Shown piece by piece: positions 5,577 to 12,843 of a stretch of DNA of 13,223 nucleotides (its first letter is position 1; each line of letters opens with the position of its first letter). The notes beneath the pieces are model-generated. The model was given only the letters and a program-made list of their open reading frames with translations, was not told where the DNA came from and ran no database searches. This DNA comes from Chloroflexi bacterium RBG_16_60_22. GTDB taxonomy: Bacteria; Chloroflexota; Dehalococcoidia; Dehalococcoidales; RBG-16-60-22. The DNA lies in assembly GCA_001796935.1 (NCBI GenBank), contig MGNX01000104.1, forward strand, positions 4,357-17,579, given 5' to 3'. The translations under genes and the position numbers were made by a program.

Positions 5577-5879
5577 TCAGTTCTTTCTCTGCTCCCTGGC
5601 CTTTTTCTTTTTCTCAAGCTCCTCCAGCTCCGCCTTCAGCGCCGCCCATTTGTCCGGTACCTCTCTTGCCGCTGCCGCCTTTTTCCCAGACTCGGGGTGT
5701 TTCCGGAGCCTCCCGGCCAGGTGTTCGCCGAGGAAGAAGTCCTGCCGGGCGTGGTCGATGTTCTCCCAGATATCTTCCGGGCGGGATTCGCGGGACCGGT
5801 CGAGGCCGGGGAAGACCCAGTTGAAAGCCGCGAGGACGCCCCCGAGAGCGTTTTTCAGAGCGGAAGTTATCAACCTCAA
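5577..5879 (-). CDS. Unknown 100-residue charged protein downstream of FtsK
   Basis: I do not recognise this protein. It reads 100 residues from a TTG at 5879 and is supported by a perfect AGGAGG five bases upstream. The N-terminal part (about 1-26) is amphipathic to hydrophobic (LITSALKNALGGVLAAFNWV). The middle holds an acidic/basic stretch with PEDIWENIDHARQDF (about 35-49). The C-terminus from about 77 is rich in Lys and Glu, WAALKAELEELEKKKKAREQ, and should form a coiled coil. There is no signal peptide with a cleavage site and no cysteine. It begins 22 bp after the ftsK stop, so it is probably cotranslated with FtsK and may help it or bind the membrane through the N-terminal helix; that is inference. 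Confidence 0.7.
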   Translation of the reverse strand: MRLITSALKNALGGVLAAFNWVFPGLDRSRESRPEDIWENIDHARQDFFLGEHLAGRLRKHPESGKKAAAAREVPDKWAALKAELEELEKKKKAREQRKN

Positions 5880-5884
5880 CGCAC

Positions 5885-5890
5885 CCTCCT
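5885..5890 (-). promoter_or_regulatory. Shine-Dalgarno site that fixes the TTG start of the 100-residue gene
   Basis: Perfect AGGAGG on the minus strand, five bases before the TTG at 5879-5877. The only in-frame alternative nearby is a second TTG two codons later, with worse spacing. The out-of-frame GTG between them runs into a stop at once. Confidence 0.65.
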
Positions 5891-5901
5891 GTCGGGGTGA
5901 A

Positions 5902-8274
5902 TCAGGCGGCCCCGTCCTCGCCGAACTCTTCGCCGCCTTCCGCCGGCTTTCTCTCCTCTTGCAGGACTGCCTCGAGCTGCTCCATGAGGCGCGCGGCGCG
6001 GGGGTAACCGATGTGCAGGCGGCGCTGCAGGAACGACGTGGAGATATTATCGTGTTCCCCGGCCAGCTGCCTGGCCTGTTCCAGGAGGGGGTCGCGGGGG
6101 TGCCCGCCGATGGTGCCGGTGGGGGTAGTCGCCACGAGTGTTTCCATCCGCAGTCGGTCCGGCTCTTCCTTCGTCTGGCTTCCCCAGAAATAGACGAGGC
6201 GGTCAATCTCGGTGTCGGAGAGGAAGCAGCCCTGGAGGCGCTTGGGCTTGGCGGCCTCGGTGGGCATAAAGAGCATATCGCCGCGCCCGAGGAGCTTCTC
6301 GGCGCCGGCGCCGTCGAGGATGGTGCGCGAGTCCACCTGCGAGGTAACGGCGAAGCTGATGCGCGTCGGGAAGTTGGCCTTGATGAGCCCGGTGACCACG
6401 TCCACGGAAGGACGCTGCGTCGCCACGACCAGGTGGATGCCGGTGGCACGGGCCAGCTGGGCCAGGCGGCAGAGATTGGACTCCACCTCGTCGAAGCCGG
6501 CCATCATCAGGTCGGCCAGCTCGTCGATGACCAGCACCAGGTACGGCAGCTTCTCGGTGCCCAGCTTGTTCTTGTTGAACCCCTCGATGTGCCGCGCCCC
6601 GGAGGCGGCCAGCTTCTGATAGCGCGAGTCCATCTCCTGCACCAGCCAGCGCAGCGCGCTGATGGCTTTCTGGGTATCCATGATGACCGGGGTGGCCAGG
6701 TGGGGCAGGCTGTTGTACTGCGTCAGTTCGACCCGCTTGGGGTCGATGAGGATAAAGCGCACGTCGTTGGGGGTGTTGTGCATCAGCAGGCAGCAGATAA
6801 CGGTGTTGAGGCAGACCGTCTTGCCGCTGCCGGTAGCCCCGGCGATGAGCAGGTGGGGCATCTTGGTGAGGTCGGCGGCCACCGCCTCGCCGCCGGCGCC
6901 CTTGCCCAGGGCCAGCGCCATGCCGGTCTTGGCCAGCAGCTTCTGGTAGACGCTGGTCTCCACCACGCCGCGCAGGCTGACCATGTCCGAGGTGGTGTTG
7001 GGCACCTCGATGCCGACGATTGACTTGCCGGGCACGGGGGCTTCAATCCGGATGGTGGGCGCGGCCAGCGCCAGCGCCAGGTCGTTGGCCAGGGAGCTGA
7101 TTCTCTCCACCTTGACCCGGGTCTTGCTTACCTCCTCCATCCTCACCTGGATATTGCCGTCCCGGTCCCGCTCCTTGATTTCCCGGTACTTGCGGTCCCA
7201 GCCCGGCTCCACGCCGAACTGGGTAACCGTGGGGCCGGCGTTAATCTGCACCACCTTGGCGTCCACGCCGTAACTGGCCAGGGCATCCTCGATGAGCTTG
7301 GCCCGCTGTATGTTGTCGGCCTGGCTGAACGCCACTTCCGGGGTCGTGTCAAGGATATCGATAGGTGGCAGGCGCCAGCCATCAATCGTCACCAGCTCCG
7401 GCGACTGCCCGTACTTCTTCCAGACATCGTCGGCTACCTGCTTCAGGTCCGGCCGGGGCGGGGCCGTTTCTGTCGGCTTCTCCGCGGTCCTGGCCCCGGG
7501 GCGCAATGCCGCCGCTTTTTCCGCCAGCTCTTCCAGCCTCTTGCGGGAGGTGCTGACCTCCGGGGGCACTACCGGCTCTGCCATGATGGAGGGGAGGGGA
7601 GGCTTTGCCTCCCCCGGCGTGCGGGGGTGCAGGACGCGGTGGGCCGGCACCGCCGGCTCCCGCCGGGCGGTACGGGCCGGGGCCGGCGGGCGTTTGAACT
7701 GCTCGTTTATCCAGCCGAAGAACCGGGCGATGGCCCGGAAACTGGGACGCGGCGCCACCAGCAAGATGCCGATGACCACCAGGACGAAGATGCGTAAACC
7801 GTAAATGAATCCGTGGTTGGGGTAGCTGATGATATCGCGCCCGAAGCTGCCGCCCGGGCCCTTTATCAGCACGCCGCTGGTCTGGTCGATGGTGGCCAGT
7901 ATCCCCCAGGCAGCCAGGACAAAGGCGATGCCCCCCAGCCAGCGGTTCCCGTGGCGGAAAAACGAGAGGAACCGGCGCCGCCATATCATCACGATAACGG
8001 TAACGATGGCGGCCACGATGAAAACGAGCCCCCAGCCGAACGTTTCGAGGAGGTCCCCGAAGGCTGCCTGAATTTTATCCCGAAACGCGTACAGCAGCAC
8101 CACGATAATGACAATCATGATGAGCTGCCGCATTGGCGTGGTTACCAGCATGCGGAAGAACCCGCCGGAAGACGGCCGCTTTTTGGGCGACTTTCTCGGC
8201 CGGGACTTTTCGTAGCTGGTAGCCTTTTTTTTCGGCCGGGACTTCTGATAGCTCCTGGTCTTTTTTGTAGCCAT
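5902..8274 (-). CDS. ftsK: DNA translocase FtsK/SpoIIIE
   Basis: A 790-residue, septum-located DNA pump that clears and segregates chromosomes during division. The N-terminus is very basic with a repeated unit SYQKSRPKKK / SYEKSRPRKS (8-17, 20-29), then four membrane segments (about 49-64, 80-98, 112-130, 157-174). A proline- and alanine-rich linker (about 195-290) leads to the motor: Walker A GATGSGKT (479-486) and Walker B LVLVIDELADLM (579-590, with D584 and E585). A C-terminal winged-helix gamma domain (about 728-775, with RRLHIGYPRAARLM) would read polar DNA motifs. Before the motor lies a charged insertion of about 25 residues (356-391). The ATG at 8274 has only a weak GGGTG upstream. 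It follows RNase J by 30 bp and precedes the 100-residue gene, so all are likely one operon. Identity is very secure. Confidence 0.97.
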   Translation of the reverse strand: MATKKTRSYQKSRPKKKATSYEKSRPRKSPKKRPSSGGFFRMLVTTPMRQLIMIVIIVVLLYAFRDKIQAAFGDLLETFGWGLVFIVAAIVTVIVMIWRRRFLSFFRHGNRWLGGIAFVLAAWGILATIDQTSGVLIKGPGGSFGRDIISYPNHGFIYGLRIFVLVVIGILLVAPRPSFRAIARFFGWINEQFKRPPAPARTARREPAVPAHRVLHPRTPGEAKPPLPSIMAEPVVPPEVSTSRKRLEELAEKAAALRPGARTAEKPTETAPPRPDLKQVADDVWKKYGQSPELVTIDGWRLPPIDILDTTPEVAFSQADNIQRAKLIEDALASYGVDAKVVQINAGPTVTQFGVEPGWDRKYREIKERDRDGNIQVRMEEVSKTRVKVERISSLANDLALALAAPTIRIEAPVPGKSIVGIEVPNTTSDMVSLRGVVETSVYQKLLAKTGMALALGKGAGGEAVAADLTKMPHLLIAGATGSGKTVCLNTVICCLLMHNTPNDVRFILIDPKRVELTQYNSLPHLATPVIMDTQKAISALRWLVQEMDSRYQKLAASGARHIEGFNKNKLGTEKLPYLVLVIDELADLMMAGFDEVESNLCRLAQLARATGIHLVVATQRPSVDVVTGLIKANFPTRISFAVTSQVDSRTILDGAGAEKLLGRGDMLFMPTEAAKPKRLQGCFLSDTEIDRLVYFWGSQTKEEPDRLRMETLVATTPTGTIGGHPRDPLLEQARQLAGEHDNISTSFLQRRLHIGYPRAARLMEQLEAVLQEERKPAEGGEEFGEDGAA

Positions 8275-8304
8275 ACCGCACCCGTTAAAGGGGTAGATAT
8301 ATTG

Positions 8305-9966
8305 TTATACCTTCACCATGAAGGGAAGAATCATGGGACGGCGCTTGGTCCGCTGGTAGTAGAACTTGTCCAGGGTATCCTTGACCTTGGTATTGATGAA
8401 GCTCCACTCGGCGATGCGCCCGCCGCCGTGGTCCAGCGTCCGCGCCAGCAGCTCGCGGCTTTCTTCCATCATATCCTTAAACTCCCGGGTATCCACGAAG
8501 CCGCGGGTAACGATGTCCGGGCGTCCCACCAGCTTGCCGGTCTGCCGGTTCACCGCGATAATCACCACGACGATGCCGTCACGGGAGAGCATCTTCCGGG
8601 TGCGCAGCACCACCCCGCCGACATCACCGACGCTCAGGCCATCGACGTAAACATGGCCGGACCCCACCTTCCCGTTTATCCTGGCCGAGTTGGCCGTCAG
8701 CTCGAGGACATCGCCGTCTTCCATGACGAAAATGTTGTTAGCGGGAATCCCTACCGATTCGGCCAGTCGGGCGTGCAGGCTGAGATGGCGGTATTCGCCG
8801 TGGACGGGCACGAAGAACTTCGGTTTGACCAGGCTCAGCATCAGCTTGAGCTCCTCCTGGCTGCCGTGGCCGTGGACGTGTACCTGTCCCAGCTTATCGT
8901 AGATTACCTGGGCGCCCTGCTTGAAGAGGCTATCCACCGTGCGGTTGACCAGGGACTCGTTGCCGGGAACCGGCGTCGCCGATAGTATAATGGTGTCGCC
9001 GCGCTGGATATGTACGTGGCGGTGGTCGCGGTTGGCCATGCGCACCAGCGCGGAGGTCGGCTCCCCCTGGCTGCCGGTGGTCGCCAGGACAATCTTCTCC
9101 GCGGGCATCCCCCTGACCTCGTCGATACGGCCGAGGATGCCCTCCGGGGCGTTGAGATAGCCCAGCTCCAGGGCGATGCGGACCGTTTCGGACATGCTGC
9201 GGCCGACGATAAAAACGCGCCGCTCGTGCTTGGCGGCGGCGTCGATGACCTGCTGGATGCGGGAAATCAACGAGGAGAAGGTGGTGACAATCACCCGCCC
9301 CGGCGCGTTGGCGATGACGTGCTCCATCGACTCGCCGACTATCTGCTCGGAGGGGGTATAGCCGGGCAGCTCGGCATAAGTGGAATCGGAGAGCAGCAGG
9401 AGCACCCCCTGGGCACCGAGCTGGGCCAGGCGGGAGAGGTCCGTCCCTTTGCCGCTGACCGGGGTGTAGTCCACCTTGAAGTCGCCGCTGTGGATGATTA
9501 CTCCCTCCGGCGTCCGAATGATGACACCGGCGGCATCCGGGATGCTGTGGCAGACGGGAAACAGCTCCACCTTGAACTTGCCGAGGCTGACTTCACTCCC
9601 TGGATTGAGCACCTTGAGATTGACGCCGTCGCGCGTCCTTCTCTCCTTGAGCTTGACGCGGATGAGGCCCTGGGTAAGCGTGGTGGCATATACCGGCACG
9701 TTATCGAGCTGGGGCAGCAGGTAGGGCAGGGCGCCGATGTGGTCTTCGTGGCCGTGGGTGATGACGATGCCCCTTACCTTTTCCTTCCTCTCTACCACGT
9801 AGCTGAAGTCGGGAATCACCAGGTCGATGCCGAGCATCTCTTCCTCGGGGAACATCAGGCCGGCGTCGATGACGATAATGTCGTCGTCGTACTCGAGCAC
9901 CATCATGTTCTTGCCGATTTCCCCCAGCCCGCCGAGGGGAATAACCTTCAGCTTTTGCCTTGACAT
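8305..9966 (-). CDS. rnj: Ribonuclease J
   Basis: A 553-residue MBL/beta-CASP ribonuclease, the usual length for RNase J, which degrades and matures RNA from the 5' end (5'-3' exo) and also cuts internally. The metal motif HGHEDH is at 71-76, with H140 (PVCHS) and D162 (HSGDFK) as further ligands. The beta-CASP part holds SDST (193-196), GSQGEP (299-304) and the C-terminal PVHGEYRHL (387-395, H389). The last roughly 100 residues form the small C-terminal domain. Only one RNase J gene is in the window. The ATG at 9966 follows the uracil-DNA glycosylase stop by 4 bp, and its RBS (GAGG) lies inside the end of that gene, so translational coupling is likely. Identity is very secure. Confidence 0.97.
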   Translation of the reverse strand: MSRQKLKVIPLGGLGEIGKNMMVLEYDDDIIVIDAGLMFPEEEMLGIDLVIPDFSYVVERKEKVRGIVITHGHEDHIGALPYLLPQLDNVPVYATTLTQGLIRVKLKERRTRDGVNLKVLNPGSEVSLGKFKVELFPVCHSIPDAAGVIIRTPEGVIIHSGDFKVDYTPVSGKGTDLSRLAQLGAQGVLLLLSDSTYAELPGYTPSEQIVGESMEHVIANAPGRVIVTTFSSLISRIQQVIDAAAKHERRVFIVGRSMSETVRIALELGYLNAPEGILGRIDEVRGMPAEKIVLATTGSQGEPTSALVRMANRDHRHVHIQRGDTIILSATPVPGNESLVNRTVDSLFKQGAQVIYDKLGQVHVHGHGSQEELKLMLSLVKPKFFVPVHGEYRHLSLHARLAESVGIPANNIFVMEDGDVLELTANSARINGKVGSGHVYVDGLSVGDVGGVVLRTRKMLSRDGIVVVIIAVNRQTGKLVGRPDIVTRGFVDTREFKDMMEESRELLARTLDHGGGRIAEWSFINTKVKDTLDKFYYQRTKRRPMILPFMVKV

Positions 9967-9970
9967 AATA

Positions 9971-10573
9971 TTAAACCTCGAACATGTTCAGCTGCTGAGG
10001 CTGCGGCCCGGTCTCTTTGACGGTACCGACCTCGGCCAGAAGCGCCGGAATCTTGAGCATGTCAGTCTCGATGGCCTGCTTGAGGCTCTGCTGGTGGAGC
10101 GCCGCCGCCGGGTGGTACATGGCGAAGTAGATAACGTTGTCCTGTTTCCGGGTGGTGCCGTGAATCTTGCTGATGCTCTTGCCCGGAAAGTACCGGGCCA
10201 TGGAGTAACGCCCCAGGGTGACAATCATCCGGGGACGGATAATCTCAATCTGGCGGTCCAGCCAGGGACGGCAGTTCTGGATTTCCGTGGGCAGGGGGTC
10301 GCGGTTGGCGGTGGGGCGGCACTTGATGACGTTGGCGATAAATACCCGGGTGCGGTCGAGGTTGATGCTGGCGAGCAGGCGGTCCAGGAACTGACCGGCC
10401 GGCCCGACGAAGGGCCGCCCCTGCTGGTCTTCATGCCAGCCCGGCGCCTCGCCGATAAACATGATATCGGCGTCTTCCGCCCCCTCCCCGGGCACCACCT
10501 TACAGCGTGACTTGGCTATTTCACATTTAAAGCACTGCGCTATCTGCTGATTAAGCTCGCTCAGCGGTGACAT
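9971..10573 (-). CDS. udg: Family 4 uracil-DNA glycosylase (Fe-S)
   Basis: A 200-residue enzyme that removes uracil from DNA after cytosine deamination. The catalytic motif GEAPGWHED (41-49) and the second motif HPAA (154-157) fit family 4 UDG. The four cysteines C14, C17, C85 and C101, in the C-x2-C ... C-x15-C pattern, should hold a 4Fe-4S cluster; C24 is extra. The C-terminus ends QLNMFEV; QLNMF (194-198) resembles the sliding-clamp-binding pentapeptide (QL[S/D]LF-like) used by many repair proteins, which would direct the enzyme to the replication fork. ATG at 10573 has only a weak RBS. The gene leads the operon with RNase J and FtsK and has its own promoter at 10615-10643. Identity is secure. 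Confidence 0.95.
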   Translation of the reverse strand: MSPLSELNQQIAQCFKCEIAKSRCKVVPGEGAEDADIMFIGEAPGWHEDQQGRPFVGPAGQFLDRLLASINLDRTRVFIANVIKCRPTANRDPLPTEIQNCRPWLDRQIEIIRPRMIVTLGRYSMARYFPGKSISKIHGTTRKQDNVIYFAMYHPAAALHQQSLKQAIETDMLKIPALLAEVGTVKETGPQPQQLNMFEV

Positions 10574-10582
10574 CTGGCTATC

Positions 10583-10618
10583 TCATACCTGGATTGTCTC
10601 AATCTCTCACAGGTATGA
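10583..10618. promoter_or_regulatory. Nested inverted repeat at the udg transcription start, candidate operator or leader hairpin
   Basis: TCATACCTG (10583-10591) and CAGGTATGA (10610-10618) are perfect 9-bp inverted arms. Inside them GATTG-TCT-CAATC (10592-10604) forms a second stem that stacks on the first, leaving a 5-base bulge (10605-10609). One arm overlaps the -10 box and start of the udg promoter, the classic place for a repressor. In RNA, only part of the fold would remain downstream of the start, so a DNA operator is the better reading. There is no T-run, so it is not an intrinsic terminator for the gene upstream. Confidence 0.5.
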
Positions 10619-10643
10619 TAACACCGCGGGTAGGTCAAGTCAA
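10615..10643 (-). promoter_or_regulatory. Strong sigma-70-like promoter of the udg-rnj-ftsK operon
   Basis: Minus-strand -35 TTGACT (10643-10638, 5 of 6), 17-base spacer, -10 TATCAT (10620-10615, 5 of 6). It is among the best promoter matches in the window. The start would be near 10608, about 35 bases before the udg ATG. Confidence 0.6.
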
Positions 10644-10660
10644 TTTGTGACGCCGGCCGC

Positions 10661-11134
10661 TCACTTCACCACCGGGTACCCCGCCGCCTGCCAGTCCATA
10701 ATCCCGCCGGTCATGTTATAGAGGTTTTTAAAGCCGAGACCCGCCATCACGTCCCGCGCCGCGGCGCTGCGCGCTCCGGTGCGGCAGTAAACGAGGTAAG
10801 TCTTCTGTTTATCGAACCCGTTAATCCTGTCCCGGAAGTCCGCCGCGCTGGAGTCCACGTTCACGGCGTTTTCGAGATGGCCGGCGGAGTACTCTGCCGG
10901 CGTCCTCACGTCAAGAATGACGAAGTCCTTATTATTCCGGTTGTCCTGAATCAGGGCGTAGGCCCCGGCCGGGGAGATATCCCGGTTTACCGCTTCCTGT
11001 ACCGGAGCCGGTGTGGCGGGGGCCGGCGTTCCGGCCGGGGCGGGGGTGCCCCGGGAGCAGCCGGTTATTACCATGGAGACCGCCAGTTGCACCAGTAACA
11101 CCGCGGCAATGAAAGCGCTTATCTTTTTACCCAT
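10661..11134 (-). CDS. Rhodanese-domain lipoprotein
   Basis: A 157-residue exported protein. Residues 1-25 form a signal peptide with basic start (MGKK), hydrophobic core and lipobox VITG|C, so C26 would be lipid-linked and the protein held outside on the membrane. A Pro/Ala/Thr linker (about 29-45) spaces it off. The rhodanese domain (about 50-157) has the DVRTPAEYSAGHL stretch (75-87) and the active loop CRTGARS with catalytic C117, so it should carry persulfide sulfur; the physiological acceptor is unknown. The ATG at 11134 has a GGGAGG about 13 bases upstream, a long spacing. It has its own AT-rich upstream region and ends 18 bp before the udg promoter, so it is a short separate unit, possibly read through from serA. 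Confidence 0.92.
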   Translation of the reverse strand: MGKKISAFIAAVLLVQLAVSMVITGCSRGTPAPAGTPAPATPAPVQEAVNRDISPAGAYALIQDNRNNKDFVILDVRTPAEYSAGHLENAVNVDSSAADFRDRINGFDKQKTYLVYCRTGARSAAARDVMAGLGFKNLYNMTGGIMDWQAAGYPVVK

Positions 11135-11175
11135 CGTTATTTATTAACCTCCCTCGGTGGACTTCTTCTATAATA

Positions 11176-11181
11176 ATTATA
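11176..11181 (-). promoter_or_regulatory. Possible -10 box of the rhodanese gene
   Basis: A perfect minus-strand TATAAT lies in a markedly AT-rich patch (about 11165-11190). Initiation near 11169 would give a leader of about 35 bases including the GGGAGG. No good -35 box is found at normal spacing. Confidence 0.35.
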
Positions 11182-11220
11182 ATAAAAAGCATCCGGTATT
11201 CATAATAGGGGTGGTAGGAA

Positions 11221-11257
11221 TGGTAGGGCGGGTCTCCCGCCGACTACAGCCCTACCA
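11221..11257. repeat. GC-rich palindrome across the serA stop codon
   Basis: TGGTAGGGC (11221-11229) and GCCCTACCA (11249-11257) are perfect 9-bp inverted arms. A competing inner hairpin GGCGGG-TCT-CCCGCC (11227-11241) shares bases with the left arm. The right arm covers the last serA codons and the stop codon (11246-11244) lies in the loop. A direct copy of TGGTAGG occurs just to the left (from 11212). No T-run follows on the minus strand, so a standard intrinsic terminator is not shown. It may be a REP-like dispersed repeat or a transcript-end stabilising fold. Confidence 0.5.
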
Positions 11258-12836
11258 GCTTGACGGAATAGACGTCCGGGATAGCCAGTATCTGCTGCTG
11301 AATCGCCTCGGGAATGGGCTCATCGAGGGTCAGGACGAGCAGGGCCTGCCCCCGCCGCTTGAGCCTCCCCAGGTGCATGGAGCTGATATTGATATCCGCG
11401 TCGCCGGTTATCTTGCCAATCGCCCCGATAAAGCCGGGCCGGTCAAGGTGGTCGCTGAAGAGAAAGTACGACCCCGGCGTGGGCACGATGTCCAGCCAGT
11501 AGTCGTTGACCCGCACGATGTGCGATTCGTCATGCATCACGGTCCCGGCCACGGCGTAGGTGCCGGAGGAGGTGGTCATCTCCACGGTGAGCAGGCTGGC
11601 ATAGTTTTCGCAGATGGCGTCCTTCTCCTCGACGACGGTCAGGCCGCGCCGGGCGGCTATCAGGTTGCAGTTGACCAGGTTGACCCTCTCCTCGCAGATA
11701 CCCTCCAGCAGCCCGCCGATGACGGCCGCCTTGAGGACATTGGTATCAAAGTTGGCGATATCTCCCTCGTACTTGATGCGGATAGATTTCCCCTGTCCTT
11801 CAGCCAGCCGGAACACAATCTTGCAGAGCGTTCCCGCCAGCCTGACAAAGGGCGCCAGCGCCTGCAGCGTCTCCGAGGGGATATAGGGAACGTTGATGGC
11901 CGACCTTGCCGGCAGGCCGCGGAAGACATCGACAATCTGCTCGGCGACGTCCCGGGCCGCCAGGACCTGGGCCTCGGTGGTGGAGGCCCCCAGGTGAGGC
12001 GTCACGATGATATTGTCCACCCCGAAGAGGATACTGTCGGTGATGGGCTCGTTCTCAAAGACATCGATGGCGGCGCCGGCCAGCTTCTTCTCCCGGATGG
12101 CTTTGACCAGGGACTCGTCGTCAATCAGACCGCCCCGCGCGCAATTGATAATCCGCGCCGTCGGCTTGAGCATCTCCAGCTCCCGCGGGCCGAACATCTT
12201 CCGCGTCTGCGCCGTCAGCGGCAGGTGCAGGGTAATAAAGTCGGACTCCCGGAGCAGCTGCTTCAGGTCCACCAGTTCCACCTGGAGCTTCCGGGCATAG
12301 TCCATGGAGACGAGGGGGTCGTTGCCCAGCAGCTTCATCTCGAAGCCCTGGGCCCGCTTGGCCACCTCGGAGCCGACGTTGCCCAGACCAACGATGCCCA
12401 GGGTCTTGCCCCTCAGCTCGGTGCCCATGAACTCGTTACGGCGCCACTGGCCGCTCTTGAGCGCGGCATTGGCCTGCGGGATATTGCGCGATAGTGTCAG
12501 CATGAGGGCGATGGCATGCTCCGCCGCCGAGACGGTGTTGCCGGTGGGGGCGTTGATAACGACGATGCCGTACCGTGTGGCCGCATCCACGTCGATATTA
12601 TCAATGCCGACCCCCGCCCGGGCGATTACCTGGAGCTTCTTCCCCGCCTCGATGATTTCCGCCGTGACCCGGGTCTGGCTGCGCACCACCAGGGCGTCGT
12701 AATCGCCGATGATGGCGGCAATCTCCGCCGGTTTCAGCCCCACCTTCAGGTCAACCCGGGCCTCGCTCCTCAGGACGTTGATGCCTTCTTCGGAAATCGA
12801 GTCGGCTATCAGTACCTTCCTGCGTTGGTCCGCCAT
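11244..12836 (-). CDS. serA: D-3-phosphoglycerate dehydrogenase (long form with ACT domain)
   Basis: A 530-residue cytoplasmic enzyme that oxidises 3-phosphoglycerate to phosphohydroxypyruvate with NAD+, the first step of serine synthesis. The NAD-binding loop GIVGLGNVG (147-155, GxGxxG at 150-155) and catalytic residues R234 (NCARGG), E263 (FENEP) and H281 (TPHLGAS) are present. After about 315 comes the intervening allosteric domain found in type 1 PGDH, then an ACT domain (about 457-530, LDRPGFIGAIG) that usually binds serine as feedback inhibitor. The length fits the type 1 family. The ATG at 12836 follows the aminotransferase stop by 7 bp with AGGAG about 11 bases upstream, so the two are cotranscribed. 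Its end lies in a palindrome. Identity very secure; serine feedback is inferred from the domain. Confidence 0.97.
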   Translation of the reverse strand: MADQRRKVLIADSISEEGINVLRSEARVDLKVGLKPAEIAAIIGDYDALVVRSQTRVTAEIIEAGKKLQVIARAGVGIDNIDVDAATRYGIVVINAPTGNTVSAAEHAIALMLTLSRNIPQANAALKSGQWRRNEFMGTELRGKTLGIVGLGNVGSEVAKRAQGFEMKLLGNDPLVSMDYARKLQVELVDLKQLLRESDFITLHLPLTAQTRKMFGPRELEMLKPTARIINCARGGLIDDESLVKAIREKKLAGAAIDVFENEPITDSILFGVDNIIVTPHLGASTTEAQVLAARDVAEQIVDVFRGLPARSAINVPYIPSETLQALAPFVRLAGTLCKIVFRLAEGQGKSIRIKYEGDIANFDTNVLKAAVIGGLLEGICEERVNLVNCNLIAARRGLTVVEEKDAICENYASLLTVEMTTSSGTYAVAGTVMHDESHIVRVNDYWLDIVPTPGSYFLFSDHLDRPGFIGAIGKITGDADINISSMHLGRLKRRGQALLVLTLDEPIPEAIQQQILAIPDVYSVKLVGL

Positions 12837-12843
12837 ATGCCTT

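Noticed and set aside
5880..6449. Extension of the 100-residue gene upstream through the ftsK end
   Set aside because: The frame is open across the end of ftsK, but this part is out of frame with certain FtsK codons, and the perfect AGGAGG before the TTG at 5879 marks the true start.
5650..7023. Plus-strand open frame of 457 codons
   Set aside because: Antisense to ftsK and to the 100-residue gene. Its composition (many His, Gly, Gln, Asp) is that of a shadow frame and it shows no domain.
7813..8985. Plus-strand open frame of 390 codons
   Set aside because: Antisense to ftsK and RNase J, both certain; shadow composition and no RBS.
9010..9963. Plus-strand open frame of 317 codons
   Set aside because: Antisense to RNase J; same shadow composition and no recognisable motif.
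11157..12494. Plus-strand open frame of 445 codons
   Set aside because: Antisense to serA, which is complete and catalytically intact; no RBS and shadow composition.
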